A DNA stretch of 6,656 nucleotides. It comes from Acidimicrobium sp. UBA3029 (lineage in GTDB: Bacteria > Actinomycetota > Acidimicrobiia > Acidimicrobiales > Ilumatobacteraceae). A model generated the notes under the pieces. The model was not told the DNA's origin and searched no databases. It was given only the letters and a program-made list of their open reading frames with translations. The DNA is taken from NCBI GenBank assembly GCA_002367695.1, contig DFDK01000046.1, forward strand, positions 2,571 through 9,226. The letters run 5' to 3'. Shown piece by piece: positions 5,686 to 6,656 of the stretch. Both the position numbers and the translations under genes were made by a program. How positions within the stretch are numbered: the stretch's first letter is position 1; every line of letters begins with the position of its first letter.

Positions 5686-6644
5686 GGCACTACCACCACA
5701 ATGCTTTGACCTTCAAGGCCAGGAACCGACAGGGTGTACGGCTCGCCACTTACTGCTGGCTTATTGATGGTGAGAGTCAACCATTGCTCGGCGCCCTCAG
5801 AAATCAACTGAGTACAGGTGACCACGTCTTCCATCACTCCATCGGCAATTTGTTTTTTGCCCAAGTTTGCGCTCAGTCTAAATTCGCCTGCATCTTTGTT
5901 GCGGAAAATAATGTTGGATGGGTTGGATCGCCTCACCGTGATTGAATCTTGTAATCCTTCAATCCCTTGTGCGTGCGCAGTGAGCTTGCCATCGACTAAT
6001 TCAATTGTCGCATCTGCGCCGCTCGTGGCTGCGATAGTTTCCGAGACACCTTTATCAAAATGATCGGATTTCTCAGCACCACACTCTTGGTGCGCATAGT
6101 GATCTTCTTCTGCAGCAACAACCAAATCCTCGCGTAAACCAAAGCCCATGCTTGCGATGCCAGCCCCAACAAGCCCAACCGCTGCAAGCACTGCAATTGT
6201 TTGAACAATGCCCTTTTTCAGTTGAGGTCGAACACTGATGAGTAGTCCAACTAATGAGATGGCAGAAGCGGCAACGATAAATATGATCGCGCCAGCATCC
6301 TTATTAATTGCCAACATCACTCGCGAGAACGAAAAGATAATCACAGCAACACCGATAGCAGCCAAGACTGGATACTCGATCGGATTCAGTATTCGCTCAC
6401 GAATACTTGCGTTGTACGCAACATCTGCCGAGCTTCGCTCGCTCCAAGCCTGCACTGTCCACTCAACCAACGTGGCGAGTATTGCGACAATTCCGAAGAT
6501 GAAAACAATTGGGGTCGTAATGGTGCCAACCAATACGAGTGCAAAACCTGCAGCACCAACGAGTGGCCACATGCTTGGCGTTGGTGTGTCGAGTGTTGCA
6601 GCAGCAGTGTTGCCTTCTGTTGTATGACCATCGCGAGTGAACAA
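5682..6644 (-). CDS. Membrane protein with five helices and extracytoplasmic cupredoxin-like domain; candidate oxidase accessory subunit
   Basis: Not a named family that I recognise with certainty. With TTG at 6644 it has 320 residues: a short polar N-terminus, five hydrophobic segments (~26-44, 45-65, 91-113, 117-137, 145-169), then an extracytoplasmic part of ~150 residues. The helix hairpin starting PSMWP (23-62) resembles the extra C-terminal hairpin of CtaD. Residues 172-200 hold a His/Cys cluster (His182, His185, Cys188, His195). Residues ~209-320 have the strand pattern of a cupredoxin (ITVRRSNPSNIIFRNKD at 235-251, then YTLSVPGLEGQSIVVVV near the end), but the copper-binding Cys, His and Met of that fold are absent. 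It is the first gene of the visible operon, and its TGA overlaps the ctaC GTG by 4 nt, so an oxidase-linked role is likely. The start is unresolved: the frame stays open to the window edge, and the TTG has only GGA six bases upstream. The gene may begin further right. Confidence 0.8.
   Translation of the reverse strand: MFTRDGHTTEGNTAAATLDTPTPSMWPLVGAAGFALVLVGTITTPIVFIFGIVAILATLVEWTVQAWSERSSADVAYNASIRERILNPIEYPVLAAIGVAVIIFSFSRVMLAINKDAGAIIFIVAASAISLVGLLISVRPQLKKGIVQTIAVLAAVGLVGAGIASMGFGLREDLVVAAEEDHYAHQECGAEKSDHFDKGVSETIAATSGADATIELVDGKLTAHAQGIEGLQDSITVRRSNPSNIIFRNKDAGEFRLSANLGKKQIADGVMEDVVTCTQLISEGAEQWLTLTINKPAVSGEPYTLSVPGLEGQSIVVVVP
5685..6020 (-). other. Cupredoxin-like domain without type 1 copper ligands (within the first operon gene)
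   Basis: Residues ~209-320 of the membrane protein. The pattern ITVRRSNPSNIIFRNKDAG followed, near the end, by YTLSVPGLEGQSIVVV matches the first and last strands of cupredoxins, where one expects F-x-N-x-D with a nearby His and a final C-x-x-PGH-x-x-M type loop. Here the ligand positions hold non-coordinating residues (Leu and Ser around VPG). Only one Cys (277), one His (224) and one Met (271) are present. Fold assignment is by pattern only. Confidence 0.5.
6459..6578 (-). repeat. N-terminal transmembrane hairpin of the accessory membrane protein, copy 2 of the shared module
   Basis: Residues 23-62 of the first operon protein, the counterpart of the CtaD tail hairpin. Both begin P-S-(Y/M)-W-P and end at a Trp, with a short turn between two hydrophobic helices. 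The resemblance could reflect duplication of an oxidase-associated module or convergence of small hydrophobic hairpins. Confidence 0.45.
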
Positions 6645-6656
6645 CGTAATTCCGGT

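Noticed and set aside
5113..5709. 198-codon plus-strand open frame antisense to ctaC
   Set aside because: It lies wholly opposite a highly conserved gene, its product is rich in Cys, Asn and His with no recognisable domain, and no ribosome binding site or conserved neighbour supports it. It is a shadow of ctaC.

Overview
The window is almost entirely coding. It holds the main part of a caa3-type (haem aa3 oxidase with a fused cytochrome c) terminal oxidase operon on the minus strand, and the 3' part of an ABC-2 transporter permease gene converging on it from the plus strand. Read in transcription order (right to left) the operon is: a five-helix membrane protein with an extracytoplasmic cupredoxin-like domain; ctaC (subunit II with a C-terminal haem c domain); ctaD (subunit I); ctaE (subunit III); ctaF (small subunit IV); and a ctaG-like assembly factor of the caa3_CtaG family. 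Neighbouring genes overlap or lie 2-12 nt apart, so the set looks like one translationally coupled transcription unit. Its promoter must lie beyond the right edge of the window.

Organism (inference): a moderate-GC member of the Actinomycetota, most likely a planktonic Acidimicrobiia-like lineage. The reasons are subunit II carrying its own haem c domain (unlike Streptomyces or Mycobacterium, which use a bcc-aa3 supercomplex), the gene order C-D-E-F-G, frequent GTG/TTG starts, the extended C-terminal tail of CtaD, and the DrrB-like ABC permease next door. No 16S or other taxonomic marker is present, so this stays tentative.

How it works together: CtaC receives electrons in its haem c domain, passes them through CuA to haem a in CtaD, and oxygen is reduced at the haem a3/CuB centre of CtaD with proton pumping. 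All haem and copper ligands and the D- and K-channel residues are intact. CtaE and CtaF are structural subunits, and CtaG is a membrane factor for oxidase (probably copper centre) assembly.

The least explained part is the first gene of the operon. Its N-terminal transmembrane hairpin resembles, without gaps, the extra C-terminal hairpin of CtaD. Its C-terminal half looks like a cupredoxin fold without the copper ligands. It is a candidate lineage-specific oxidase accessory subunit. No mobile element, CRISPR array, tRNA or rRNA was seen, and there is no non-coding stretch of 300 bases.
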